A stretch of 64,000 nt of DNA from OFTM10 sp964344055 (GTDB lineage Bacteria; Actinomycetota; Acidimicrobiia; Acidimicrobiales; Aldehydirespiratoraceae): positions 130,606-194,605 of the forward strand of contig CAYFLT010000001.1 of assembly GCA_964344055.1 (NCBI GenBank), written 5' to 3'. Each line of letters begins with the position of its first letter. Positions within the stretch are counted from its first letter, which is position 1. Shown piece by piece: positions 45,350-54,082 of this stretch. Made by a program: the position numbers and the translations under genes. The notes below the pieces were generated by a model. That model was not told the origin of the DNA. It did no database searches and saw nothing but the letters and a program-made list of their open reading frames with translations.

Positions 45350-45376
45350 GCCCCCTCCTCGTCCGGATTCGGGGGC
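45350..45376 (+). terminator. Hairpin after mutB
   Basis: GCCCCC (45350-45355) pairs with GGGGGC (45371-45376) across a 15-base loop, three bases after the mutB stop. No T-tract follows, so its strength as a terminator is uncertain. Confidence 0.4.
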
Positions 45377-45429
45377 ACACCGGAGTGGAACTTCGTTCCT
45401 ACGTGCCCAGATAGCGGGTGAGGTGGGGG

Positions 45430-45720
45430 TCAGAACTCGGTCTGGACCCGGACGAGGCTGGTTGCGTAGGGCGCGATGTGTTCGCGGATGATCCGCTGGT
45501 GCTCCTCGTCGGCGGAGTAGGCGAGGTAGTCGTCGACGGAATCGAACTCGGCCACGACGGCCACGTCCGCGATGTTGTCCGCAAGACCGAGATCGCGGCC
45601 GACGTGGTACGAGCGGGCCGGCGGGTAGTTCGCGGCGTAGGCGGAGAGCTCGCGCACGATCACCTCCGCCTGGTCCTTGGCGTCCTTGCTGAGGGTCATG
45701 AGCACGTGGTGGCGGATCAT
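45430..45720 (-). CDS. Dabb (stress-responsive A/B barrel) domain protein
   Basis: The product has 96 residues. MIRHHVLMTLSKDAKDQAEVIV and the second strand group ARSYHVGRDLGLADNIADVAVVAEFDSVDDYLAY, then HQRIIREHIAPY match the ferredoxin-like dimeric Dabb domain with its conserved His residues. It might be a small enzyme (cyclase-like) or a stress protein. It converges with mutB. Confidence 0.8.
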   Translation of the reverse strand: MIRHHVLMTLSKDAKDQAEVIVRELSAYAANYPPARSYHVGRDLGLADNIADVAVVAEFDSVDDYLAYSADEEHQRIIREHIAPYATSLVRVQTEF

Positions 45721-45823
45721 GACTGAGATCCAATCACGGATCGATCGCCGACCGGGTGGCCGAACGTGGATGAAATGACGTTCTCCATCTCATGCGGTCG
45801 ATCTTCGGGTCGAAGCTGACGGC

Positions 45824-45988
45824 GTGTCCGGCAATCCCACTTCGACCCTCCCCGCCCTGGTGGTGGCCGTCGGCCTGATGCTCGCGGTGATGACCGCGCT
45901 CGTCACCTCGGGAGCATTTGCCGCCGCGGCCGAGGGACCGGTCGGCGACCCCCACGTCGAGACCGCCGTCGCCTCCGCCGCACCCTGA
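45824..45988 (+). CDS. Possible small exported protein (54 residues)
   Basis: An ORF from GTG 45824 to TGA 45988 has a hydrophobic core (LPALVVAVGLMLAVMTALV) ending in a signal-peptidase-like AFAAAAEG, then a short acidic tail (PVGDPHVETAVASAAP). Only a weak GAAG precedes it and no homologue family is recognised, so it may be chance coding in the 276-base spacer between the Dabb and amidase genes. Confidence 0.35.
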   Translation: MSGNPTSTLPALVVAVGLMLAVMTALVTSGAFAAAAEGPVGDPHVETAVASAAP

Positions 45989-45996
45989 CCCGGTGG

Positions 45997-47373
45997 TCAG
46001 CGGGGATCGATCGGAGTGATCACTCCTAGTGCCTGCTCGATGATCTCCGCGGCCTCGAGGGTGAGGTCGTCGCGCCACAGGTCGGCATAGACGAGCGCAC
46101 CGGTCGGAAGCCCGTCGACCACCCCGGTCGGTACCGCACACGACGGCAGACCCAGGAGGTTGCCGGGCGTGATGAACTGCAGGGTCTCCCGCATCCGCTC
46201 GAGCCCGCCGGGCGCGATGTCGACGTCGTGACCGAATGGTCGGACCGTCCACGTCGGCGTGATCATGACGCTGTGGTTTGCGAAGAAGCTCGACCACTCG
46301 CGGCCGAGCCGGTGCCGTTCGACGTGAGCCGTGCTGGAAGGCATCTCGCCGAACAGCTTGGGTGCTTCGGCGAGCATCGCCGCGGTGGCGGGGCTGAGCA
46401 GCTGGGTGAACAGCGGCAGCGCCGACTCGATGTCGACCGCCATCATCGTGCCCCACAACTCGGTGACGAGAGGCAGCTCCGGAGGGTCGACCTCGGTGAC
46501 CGCCCATCCGGCCTCCTCGAGTGCGGCGGCCGCCCGGCGGGCTGCGTCCGCGCACACCGGGTCGACGTCCGCGCCCGCGGTGGAGGTGACCAGGGCTGCA
46601 GTCCGCACCACCGGAGGGCCCTCGAGCGCCACATCCACCGAGTACGGGTCACCCGGGTCCCGGCCGGCCAAGACTGTGAGCGCGGTGCGGAGGTCGGCCA
46701 CGTGTCGAGCCATCGGCCCCTCGCTCGACATGAGTTGGCCGTTGAGCGTCGGGTTCTCCGGCATCGTGGTGTACACGCGCGGTAGGCGCCCGCGGGTCGG
46801 CTTCAGCGCGGCCACCCCGCTGCAGTACGCGGGGTTGCGCACCGAGCCCCCGATGTCGTTGCCGAGCCCGATGGGCGACATCCCCGTGCCCAGCGCAACC
46901 CCTTCGCCTCCGCTCGATCCGCCGGCGGTCAGCTCCCGGCGCCAGAGGTTGTAGGTGCGCCCTCTGAGTGGACAGTCGGTGTCGATCCGCAGTCCCATCT
47001 CGGGCATGTTCGTGCGCCCGATGGGGATGGCGCCGGCCGCCTTCATGCGGGCGGCGACGGGGGCGTCGAGTGACGGCATCTCGCCGGCGAGCGCTTCGAC
47101 CCCTCGAGTGGTGGGGGAGCCGAGCAGGTCGATGTTCTCCTTCACCGTGACCGGCACACCATGGAACGGTCCGAGCGGCGTGGCCGCCCGGTCGGCTTCG
47201 TCGGCCGCGGCCCGGGCCTCATCGGCGAGCACGACCGTGACCGCATTCACCGCCTCGTTCACGGCCTCGATCCGGTCGAGGTGGGCCTCGACCACCTCAC
47301 GGCTCGACACGGTTCGGTCGCGGATCATCGCGGCCAGTTCGCCGGCCGACCGGCGCCACAGTTCGTCCGACAT
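45997..47373 (-). CDS. Amidase (amidase signature family)
   Basis: The product has 458 residues. The Ser-cisSer-Lys centre is present: GVPVTVKENIDL (Lys), AGGSSGGEGVALGTGMSPIG (cis-Ser) and NDIGGSVRNP (nucleophile Ser). The family cleaves aliphatic and aryl amides or acts on glutaminyl-tRNA; absence of gatB/C neighbours points to a stand-alone amidase. It lies between the Dabb gene and meaB on the opposite strand. Confidence 0.85.
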   Translation of the reverse strand: MSDELWRRSAGELAAMIRDRTVSSREVVEAHLDRIEAVNEAVNAVTVVLADEARAAADEADRAATPLGPFHGVPVTVKENIDLLGSPTTRGVEALAGEMPSLDAPVAARMKAAGAIPIGRTNMPEMGLRIDTDCPLRGRTYNLWRRELTAGGSSGGEGVALGTGMSPIGLGNDIGGSVRNPAYCSGVAALKPTRGRLPRVYTTMPENPTLNGQLMSSEGPMARHVADLRTALTVLAGRDPGDPYSVDVALEGPPVVRTAALVTSTAGADVDPVCADAARRAAAALEEAGWAVTEVDPPELPLVTELWGTMMAVDIESALPLFTQLLSPATAAMLAEAPKLFGEMPSSTAHVERHRLGREWSSFFANHSVMITPTWTVRPFGHDVDIAPGGLERMRETLQFITPGNLLGLPSCAVPTGVVDGLPTGALVYADLWRDDLTLEAAEIIEQALGVITPIDPR

Positions 47374-47434
47374 CTGTTCCCCCAGCCTGTTGCAGCCCTC
47401 GGATGGTAGGTCACGACTCCGGATCTGGGCCCGT

Positions 47435-47440
47435 TAGGGT
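47435..47440 (+). promoter_or_regulatory. Predicted leaderless -10 box, TAGGGT
   Basis: TAGGGT ends six bases before ATG 47447 of meaB. Confidence 0.45.
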
Positions 47441-47446
47441 TCGGCC

Positions 47447-48433
47447 ATGTCCGATGTCGACGTCGACGCCCTGGAGAAGGGAGTGCTGGCGGGTGATCGG
47501 ACGGCGGTCGGCCAGGCCATCACGCTCGTCGAGTCGACTCGAACGGATCATCGAAGCCTGGCGGCCGACCTGCTCGATCGTCTCCTGCCCCACACGGGCG
47601 ACGCCCACCGAGTCGGCATCACCGGTGTTCCCGGAGTCGGCAAGTCGACGTTCATCGACACGCTTGGCACCCGCCTCACCGGGCTCGGTCACCGGGTGGC
47701 GGTCCTGGCCGTGGATCCGTCCAGCTCGCGCACGGGTGGTTCGATCCTCGGCGACAAGACCCGAATGGCCCGCCTCGCGGTCGACGACCACGCCTTCATC
47801 CGTCCTTCCCCGTCGGCTGGAACGCTCGGCGGGGTCACCCGTGCCACCCGCGAAGCGATGCTGGTGTTGGAGGCCGCAGGCTACGACGTGGTGCTGGTGG
47901 AGACCGTCGGCGTGGGCCAGAGCGAGACCGTCGTCCACGGGATGGTCGACATCTTCGTGGTGTTGATGCTCGCCGGGGCCGGCGATCAGCTGCAGGGGAT
48001 CAAGAAGGGCGTCCTGGAGCTCGCCGACCTCCTGGCAGTCAACAAGGCCGACGGCGACAACGCCGAGAACGCTCGGCTGGCCGCGGTCGACTATCGCCGT
48101 GCGCTCCACCTCATGCAGCCGGCGTCGCCCAACTGGACGCCGCCGGTGCTGACCTGCTCAGGGCTGCTCGGTGATGGGCTCGACGAACTGTGGGACCAGG
48201 TCGAGCTGCACCGTCACAAGATGGAGGACAGCGGCGAGCGGGCCGAGCGCCGCCGGCAACAACAGATGGCGTGGATGCGGGATCTCCTGCGGGAGCGACT
48301 GCTGGATCGTTTCGACGCCGAGGTCGCGCTCACCGAGCTCCGGTCGGAGCTCGAGCGGCGGGTCCACGACGGCGAGGTGGCCCCGTCGATCGCCGTCGAC
48401 CGCCTCCTCGAGGCATGGGACGACATCCGCTGA
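47447..48433 (+). CDS. meaB: Methylmalonyl-CoA mutase-associated GTPase
   Basis: The product has 328 residues. The G3E-type GTPase motifs are RVGITGVPGVGKSTFID (P-loop), LAVDPSSSRTGGSILGDKTRM, VLVETVGVGQSE and NKADGDN. The family guards adenosylcobalamin mutases by gating cofactor loading and exchanging damaged cobalamin. It lies 2.1 kb after mutB, with the Dabb, possible small and amidase genes between them. The stop is followed by a 12-bp terminator stem at 48447-48480. Confidence 0.9.
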   Translation: MSDVDVDALEKGVLAGDRTAVGQAITLVESTRTDHRSLAADLLDRLLPHTGDAHRVGITGVPGVGKSTFIDTLGTRLTGLGHRVAVLAVDPSSSRTGGSILGDKTRMARLAVDDHAFIRPSPSAGTLGGVTRATREAMLVLEAAGYDVVLVETVGVGQSETVVHGMVDIFVVLMLAGAGDQLQGIKKGVLELADLLAVNKADGDNAENARLAAVDYRRALHLMQPASPNWTPPVLTCSGLLGDGLDELWDQVELHRHKMEDSGERAERRRQQQMAWMRDLLRERLLDRFDAEVALTELRSELERRVHDGEVAPSIAVDRLLEAWDDIR

Positions 48434-48446
48434 GCCCCGGCCGCCG

Positions 48447-48480
48447 AGGTCAAACGGGTGCCTGTCCCCCCGTTTGACCT
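48447..48480 (+). terminator. Terminator hairpin after meaB with GGTGCCTG core
   Basis: AGGTCAAACGGG (48447-48458) pairs perfectly with CCCGTTTGACCT (48469-48480). The loop TGCCTGTCCC continues a GGGTGCCTGTCCC core, close to the GGTGCCTGGCACC core (reverse strand) of the hairpin at 10798-10836. Confidence 0.65.
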
Positions 48481-48589
48481 TGGGTCGGACGGATCAATTC
48501 GCGGGATCCTGGCCGCGGGCGGGAGCGGGCTGTCGTACTCTCGTGCTGCAGCGGGCGGCGGCCCGCGATTCCCTACCAGTCGAACCCGT

Positions 48590-50680
48590 ATGACCGGTCT
48601 CCCCCGTCCGAACCGCACCGTGGCGATCCTCGCGGGGATCGGCGCGCTCCTGGCGACGGCGGAGACGGCCTCGGCGCACACCTCCCACGACCCGACCCAA
48701 CCCGCTGCGGTCCGGTCGGAGCGGGTGTTCTCGGTGCCCGAGGCCGATCCATCCCTGCCGTTCGAACTCTTCGTCATCGCGACGCTCGTCCTCGGATTGG
48801 TGCTGGTTCTCCGGCGGATCGAAGACCGCATGCGCCTGCCCCGCCTCGCGGTGACACTCACCGTTCTCGCCGCGCTCGTCGGTACTCCCCTCGGCACCGT
48901 CGACGACGCCGTTGCGGCCACGATCCTCTACCCGGACCTCATCAGCGACGACCCCCAACCCCAGGGTGGTGTCGTCGAACAGGTCGTCAACGGAGACAAC
49001 CGCCTGCTGTTGAAGTTCGACGGCTACGTCACCAACGTCGGTGACGGACCTCTCGAGGTCTCCGGCAACCCCCAACTCACCGACTCGGCCGACCCGAACG
49101 CGATGCAGCAGCGGGCCAAGGACACGCTCGGAAACTGGCACGTCATCACCTCACCGACGGTGCAGTACGAGCTGGCGGACGACCACAACCACTTCCACCT
49201 GATGGAGATCGGCCGCTACTCACTGTGGAACAGCGACAAGTCGGCCGAGGCCGCCCCGGCCCAGAAGATCGGCTTCTGTCTCTACGACATCGAGCCGGCC
49301 GAGGGCGAGGACTACTCGGGGTCGGCCGATCCGAAGGTGTACACCGGCACGGTCACCCAGTTCTGCGACCAGGGTTCCCCCGAGTCGACCGACCTCGTCA
49401 TGGGGACCGGGGCCGGCTGGCGTGATGTGTACGGCTGGCACCTGACCTACCAGTGGATCGACGTCTCCAACGTCGCTCCCGGCGAGTACTGGCTCGCCAA
49501 CGAGGCCGACCCCTTCGACCGCATCGTCGAGACCAACGAGAACAACCCGATCGGGTTCGCGAAGACCCAGTCGACCGTCCCGGGCTACAACGCGTTGCCG
49601 GTCGGACCGGTGGCGGTGTCGGGCTCGACCAACGTCACCCTTTCGATCGAGACCTTCGGCTCACCGGGGTCGGTCGAGTACGAGATCGTCACTGCGCCCG
49701 CCGACGGAACACTCGACGAGACGGTCGGAGTCCCCTTCACCGGGGCGACGGTCAGCTACACGCCCGACGGGGGCGCATCCGGCTGTGACCGCTTCGAGTA
49801 CCTCGCCCGGGATTCGACCAGTGACTTCCCGGAGCACCCGACCAGGTCGGTCGTGTTGTTGGACAACGGCGGATGCGCCGGCGTCGAGGTCGAGGGCCTG
49901 CAGAGCACGATGCTGACCGGATCGTCGGAGACCGCAACGGCCGTGTTGGGGGGTGCGGCCTCGAACGTGACGTGGTCGGTCGATGGTGTGGCCGGCGGGA
50001 ACGCAACCGTCGGCACCATCACCGCGTCGGGGACCAACAACGAGATCGGTCTCTACACCGCCCCGGACGATGCACCCGGCGGCGGGACCGTCACCATCCG
50101 AGCCACCCGCACCGACAACTCCCAGTTCGACGATCTCGTCGTCACGATCGAGTCGGCCAACCGCAAACCGCTGGTGGTCGATCCGGGACCGCAGTCCACC
50201 AGACTCGGCGACCCGGTCACCTTCGCCTTCGGTGCCAGCGACCCCGACGGCGACATCTTCGACAACGACGCCTTCGGACTCCCCAGCGGTCTGTCGATCA
50301 ACTCGGGCACCGGCGTGGTAACGGGGACCACCCAACAGCAGGGACGCAACGTCGTCACCTTCGTTGCCACCGACTCTCGTGGTCTCGGCGAGACGCTCCA
50401 GCTCGAATGGGACGTGTTCGGCGAAGTGCCGGTCACCGGTTCGTTCGACTTCCGGCATCCGTGGGGCCTCTTCGACGACGTCTCATGGACCGTGGACGGT
50501 GTCGCCGGGGGTAGCGCGGCCACCGGCACGATCGTCAGCGCGGGCACGTGGAACGAATACGGTCGCTTCACCGCACCACCCGAAGTGCCCCCTGGTGGTG
50601 CGGTGACCGTGGTGGCCACGAAGGCCTTCTCGGCGGACACCCACGAGTTCGAGATCAGGATTCCGGGACCGCCCGGCTGA
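48590..50680 (+). CDS. Secreted lysyl-oxidase-like copper protein with Ig-like repeats
   Basis: The product has 696 residues to the first stop. A signal peptide (AILAGIGALLATAETASA) is followed by two hydrophobic segments, the second ending AVAA. Then comes a lysyl-oxidase-type domain: LYPDLISDDPQPQGG, GYVTNVGDGPLEVSG, the copper-site cluster DDHNHFHLMEIGRYSLW, IGFCLYDIEP, WRDVYGWHLTYQWIDVS and NENNP. Bacterial relatives of animal lysyl oxidase share these. Two Ig-like WSVDGVAGG repeats and a He_PIG-like domain follow. Cys residues in KIGFCLYD and TQFCDQG may form a disulphide. The frame probably breaks near the stop, because SLH-repeat sequence continues downstream. Confidence 0.75.
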   Translation: MTGLPRPNRTVAILAGIGALLATAETASAHTSHDPTQPAAVRSERVFSVPEADPSLPFELFVIATLVLGLVLVLRRIEDRMRLPRLAVTLTVLAALVGTPLGTVDDAVAATILYPDLISDDPQPQGGVVEQVVNGDNRLLLKFDGYVTNVGDGPLEVSGNPQLTDSADPNAMQQRAKDTLGNWHVITSPTVQYELADDHNHFHLMEIGRYSLWNSDKSAEAAPAQKIGFCLYDIEPAEGEDYSGSADPKVYTGTVTQFCDQGSPESTDLVMGTGAGWRDVYGWHLTYQWIDVSNVAPGEYWLANEADPFDRIVETNENNPIGFAKTQSTVPGYNALPVGPVAVSGSTNVTLSIETFGSPGSVEYEIVTAPADGTLDETVGVPFTGATVSYTPDGGASGCDRFEYLARDSTSDFPEHPTRSVVLLDNGGCAGVEVEGLQSTMLTGSSETATAVLGGAASNVTWSVDGVAGGNATVGTITASGTNNEIGLYTAPDDAPGGGTVTIRATRTDNSQFDDLVVTIESANRKPLVVDPGPQSTRLGDPVTFAFGASDPDGDIFDNDAFGLPSGLSINSGTGVVTGTTQQQGRNVVTFVATDSRGLGETLQLEWDVFGEVPVTGSFDFRHPWGLFDDVSWTVDGVAGGSAATGTIVSAGTWNEYGRFTAPPEVPPGGAVTVVATKAFSADTHEFEIRIPGPPG

Positions 50681-51565
50681 TGCAGCGGCCCGGGGTGCGG
50701 CCGGTGCTGGACCTGCGGGTGGCCGGTCAGCCGCTGTTCGTGGGCGACACGGTCGCCCTGACGGTTTCCGCTTCGGACAACAACGGCGACGGCGTCAGCT
50801 TCTCTGCCACTGGTCTCCCGGCCGGTCTGTCTCTCGAGTCCTCGACCGGCGCGATCACCGGCTCGCCGGTCACCCGGGGTGAGCACAGCGTCACTCTCAC
50901 AGCCACGGACACGACCGGCCGGTCACGCGATCTGCTCTTCGACTGGTTCATTGCGGCCCTGTTCGCCGATGTCGAGCCCGCGGCGCGCACGCCTGCGATG
51001 CCGGGATTGCGCTTCGTGGTACGGCCCCAGCGTGAAGTGGATGGCGGAGACCCAGATCACCACCGGCACCACGGCAACCACCTTCAGCCCGCATCGTGTG
51101 CTCACCCGGGCCGAGGTGGTCACGCTGCTGTGGCGGTGGCTGGGTTCGCCCGCCCCGACCGAACCGTTGCCGTTCCTCGACGTCCATCCGTCCAGCTTCG
51201 CGGCGGACGCGATCGCCTGGGCAGCCGAGGTCGGGGTGGTCACCGGAACGTCGCTGACCACCTTCAACCCCAACGGTGAGATGAACCGTGCCCAGCTCGC
51301 GACGGTCTTTCACCGGTTGGCCGGAGAACCCGCACCCGCCGGACCCAATCCGTTCACCGACGTGCCGGCGGGCCGCTACTTCTCGGTCGCCGTCGTCTGG
51401 ATGTTCGAAGCCGGCCTGACCAACGGCATGACGCCGACTCTGTTCGACCCCAACGGCACCGTCACGAGAGCCCAGACCGGCACCGTGATCTGCCGCTACT
51501 CGGCGAGCGCCGCGGCGTCGGCACCTGAGGCGCTGGCGGGCACCGACGTGTGCGACGTCGCCTGA
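50681..51565 (+). pseudogene. Frame-broken continuation: He_PIG Ig-like domain and three SLH repeats
   Basis: Directly after the stop at 50680, another frame reads VRPVLDLRVAGQPLFVGDT, then FSATGLPAGLSLESSTGAITG, a complete putative Ig domain. After about 51000 the original frame returns with SLH repeats: SVKWMAETQITTGTTATTF, then DAIAWAAEVGVVTGTSLTTF and YFSVAVVWMFEAGLTNGM, ending in DVCDVA. SLH repeats bind secondary cell-wall polymers. Two compensating frame changes make it likely that 48590-51565 is one protein in the genome and the breaks are assembly faults. Confidence 0.6.
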
Positions 51566-52810
51566 TCAGCGGACGCTGACGTAGCGACCGACCGGCCGGA
51601 AGCGGATCGGCGTCTCGTCGTACTCCTCGAGCGCGTGGGCCAGCCAGCCGGCGGTTCGGGCGATGGCGAAGATCGCTTCGCCGGCACTCGGCGCCATCCG
51701 GGCGGAAAAGGTGAGTGCCCCGAGCGCGAAGTCGACATTCGGCGGCACCGGAATCCGATCGGACGTCCGCGAGACGACCGATGCCACGACATCGAGCCTC
51801 AACTCGTCGAGTTCCCCGGAGCAGTCTGCGATCGCGTCGAACAGGAGGTCGTGGCGAGGGTCCCGGGTCTGGTGGATGAAGTGGCCGATCCCCGGCACCC
51901 GGCCGTCGCGGTACATCACGTTCGAAAGCGCGGCGTCGGCACCATTGCGCTCTGCGTCTTCGAACAGCTCGTGGACCGTTCGGCTGGCTGCGCCGTGGAG
52001 TGGGCCGGCGAGTGGTCCGAGGGCGGCGACCAGTACCGCGTGTGGTGCTGCTCGGGTGGATGCCGCGAGTCTCGCCGCGAGTGTGGAAGTGGCCATGCCG
52101 TGGTCGGCGAGAAGAAGGAGTGCCCGATCCAGCAGGACCCACGGCCCATCCGTGCGCGTGGTGAGCCGGGGCCAGAGGCGGCGAGCGAGGTGGGAGGGTT
52201 CGTCAGCGTCGTCGTCCGGGGTGGCGCCGTCGACGCGGGGCATCGCATCCACGAGGGCCCGCACGAGCGTTCGGCCACTCGATACGACGCCCTCGGGTGA
52301 CCGGTCGTCGCTGAAGGTGTCGGCTGCGCCGGCGGCGACTACCCCTGCCATCATGCGGTCGGTGGCCGAGGCGTGGTCCGGGAGCGCGGCGAGCGCTCGG
52401 GCGATTGCCGCCGCGATGGGTGCCGAGGGGCTCCAGGGCGGCGAGGAGCCGAGATGGCCCGTCCACAGCAGTTCCGCGGCGTCCTCGTAGTGGCGTCCGG
52501 CCTCGAGCAGTGACTCAACGGAGTGCCCACGGTAGGAGACACTGCCGTCGACGACTTCGGTGATCGAGGAGGCGATCGGCACCTCGAGGCGGCCGGGCCG
52601 CCCGCTGTTGCGGCGACGGCGCAGGCGCTCGACCTCGGCGGGGTCGAAGGTGGAGGACTTGCCGTCGATGTGGCGCTCCGAGGTGATCAGGCCACGGCTG
52701 ACGTAGGCGTAGATCGTCTCTCGTTTCACGCCGAGTCGAGAGGCCGCCTCGGCTGCACCGATGCGCTCTTGCCGGTCGCCGCTGCCCGGAAGTCCGGCGG
52801 AGTCTGTCAT
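51566..52810 (-). CDS. Citrate-synthase-family protein with N-terminal MerR-like DNA-binding domain
   Basis: The product has 414 residues from ATG 52810. The first 65 residues form a helix-turn-helix/excisionase-like domain (IGAAEAASRLGVKRETIYAYVSRGLI, then FDPAEVERL). The rest is a citrate synthase fold: GPLAGPLHGAASRTVHELF (active His), VPGIGHFIHQTRDPRHDLL (second His) and PPNVDFALGAL (active Asp), so the catalytic triad is kept. It is divergent from a second citrate-synthase gene, and repeated ATCAATG boxes lie between them. It could be an enzyme that regulates its own locus. Confidence 0.85.
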   Translation of the reverse strand: MTDSAGLPGSGDRQERIGAAEAASRLGVKRETIYAYVSRGLITSERHIDGKSSTFDPAEVERLRRRRNSGRPGRLEVPIASSITEVVDGSVSYRGHSVESLLEAGRHYEDAAELLWTGHLGSSPPWSPSAPIAAAIARALAALPDHASATDRMMAGVVAAGAADTFSDDRSPEGVVSSGRTLVRALVDAMPRVDGATPDDDADEPSHLARRLWPRLTTRTDGPWVLLDRALLLLADHGMATSTLAARLAASTRAAPHAVLVAALGPLAGPLHGAASRTVHELFEDAERNGADAALSNVMYRDGRVPGIGHFIHQTRDPRHDLLFDAIADCSGELDELRLDVVASVVSRTSDRIPVPPNVDFALGALTFSARMAPSAGEAIFAIARTAGWLAHALEEYDETPIRFRPVGRYVSVR

Positions 52811-52811
52811 G

Positions 52812-52852
52812 CATTGATCCAATCAATGTTGAGCCGATCAATGTTGTCAATG
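52812..52852. promoter_or_regulatory. Operator: repeated ATCAATG boxes between citrate synthase genes
   Basis: CATTGAT (52812-52818) and ATCAATG (52822-52828) form a palindrome with a 3-base centre. Further copies follow at ATCAATG 52837-52843 and GTCAATG 52846-52852. TTGAGC (52829-52834) and TATCTG (52853-52858) could be the + strand promoter, so the third box would lie in its spacer. The minus-strand gene starts two bases before the palindrome. Confidence 0.7.
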
Positions 52853-52900
52853 TATCTGGGATCAGGGAGGTTGGAGAGACGGAAACGAGAGGAGACCACC

Positions 52901-54016
52901 ATGGAGATCGCACCGCCCGGCCTGAAGGGGCTCGCCGTGGCCGACACCGAACTCGGCGATGTCCGAGGCCAGGAGGGCTTCTTCCACTACCGCGAGCACG
53001 ACGCCGCGGGACTCGCCCGCAACCGCTCCCTCGAGGACGTCTGGACGCTCCAGATCCGCGGTGCCCTTCCCCCGGAGCAGCCGGCCATCGATCCGGGACC
53101 ACTCCGATCCCTTCCCGCGGCGGTCGCCGATCTGGTCGACTCGGCTGCCGAGTGTCTCGACGATCCGATGGCGACCCTGCGAGTCGGCATCCTTGCCGTG
53201 GCTGATCGTGAAGCTCGGGGCCCGTCCCTCGACCGGTCCCAAGCCGAGCTGTACGACGACGCGCTTCGGCTGGCGGCGGTGGTGCCCACGATTCTGGCGC
53301 GCCACCACCGGCGCCGTCAGGGGCTGGATCCAGTCGACCCGGACCCGACGCTCGGACACGCGGCGGACTTCCTCCGCATGGCGACCGGGGTGATGCCGAC
53401 CGAGCTGGCGGCTCGCTCGGTCGAGCAGTACCTGGTGGCCACGGTCGATCACGGCTTCAACGCCTCGACCTTCACCGGACGAGTGGTGGCGAGCACCGGT
53501 GCCGACGTGGCGGGGTCGATGGTGGCCGCGGTGGGCGCCCTCACCGGCCCACTGCACGGCGGCGCACCGAGTCGCTGTATCGAGATGATCGACGAGATCG
53601 GTACCCCTGACCGCGCTGCCGACTGGGTCCGCGACGCCCTCGCGAGGGGCGACAAGATCATGGGCTTCGGCCACGCCGTCTACCGAGCGGAAGATCCTCG
53701 CGGGGTGGTGCTGAGGGAGGCAGCCGAGCGGCTCGGTGGCGACCTGGTGCCGCGTGCTGCGGGCATCGAGCGGGAGGTCCTCGCTGTGCTCGCAGACTGG
53801 AAGCCCGATCAGCGGATCGTCACCAACGTCGAGTTCTGGGCCGGTGTCGTCCTCGAGTTGGCCGGCCTACCCAGGGCCATGTTCACCCCGACGTTCTCGG
53901 TCAGTCGGTCGATCGGCTGGTCGGCCCACATCATCGAGCAGGTGGGTGTCGGCAAGATCATCCGACCCAGCGCCCGCTACGTCGGACCTCCGCCCAAGGT
54001 GGAAGCGGCTGTCTGA
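52901..54016 (+). CDS. Citrate synthase / 2-methylcitrate synthase family protein
   Basis: The product has 371 residues with an AGGAG ribosome site. HYREHDAAGLARNRSLEDVW opens the fold; the active His lie in LTGPLHGGAPSRC and IMGFGHAVYRAEDPRG; the usual Asp is Glu in NVEFWAGVVLELAG; IGWSAHIIEQ and RPSARYVGP follow. The Glu at the catalytic Asp position also occurs in a group of actinobacterial citrate synthase homologues. The ATCAATG operator lies in the promoter. Confidence 0.85.
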   Translation: MEIAPPGLKGLAVADTELGDVRGQEGFFHYREHDAAGLARNRSLEDVWTLQIRGALPPEQPAIDPGPLRSLPAAVADLVDSAAECLDDPMATLRVGILAVADREARGPSLDRSQAELYDDALRLAAVVPTILARHHRRRQGLDPVDPDPTLGHAADFLRMATGVMPTELAARSVEQYLVATVDHGFNASTFTGRVVASTGADVAGSMVAAVGALTGPLHGGAPSRCIEMIDEIGTPDRAADWVRDALARGDKIMGFGHAVYRAEDPRGVVLREAAERLGGDLVPRAAGIEREVLAVLADWKPDQRIVTNVEFWAGVVLELAGLPRAMFTPTFSVSRSIGWSAHIIEQVGVGKIIRPSARYVGPPPKVEAAV

Positions 54017-54082
54017 GCCCGACCAACCCCTACAGTTCCCTCCCAGGACGCAATTCCGGCAACACCACTGTGAGGGAAGTCT

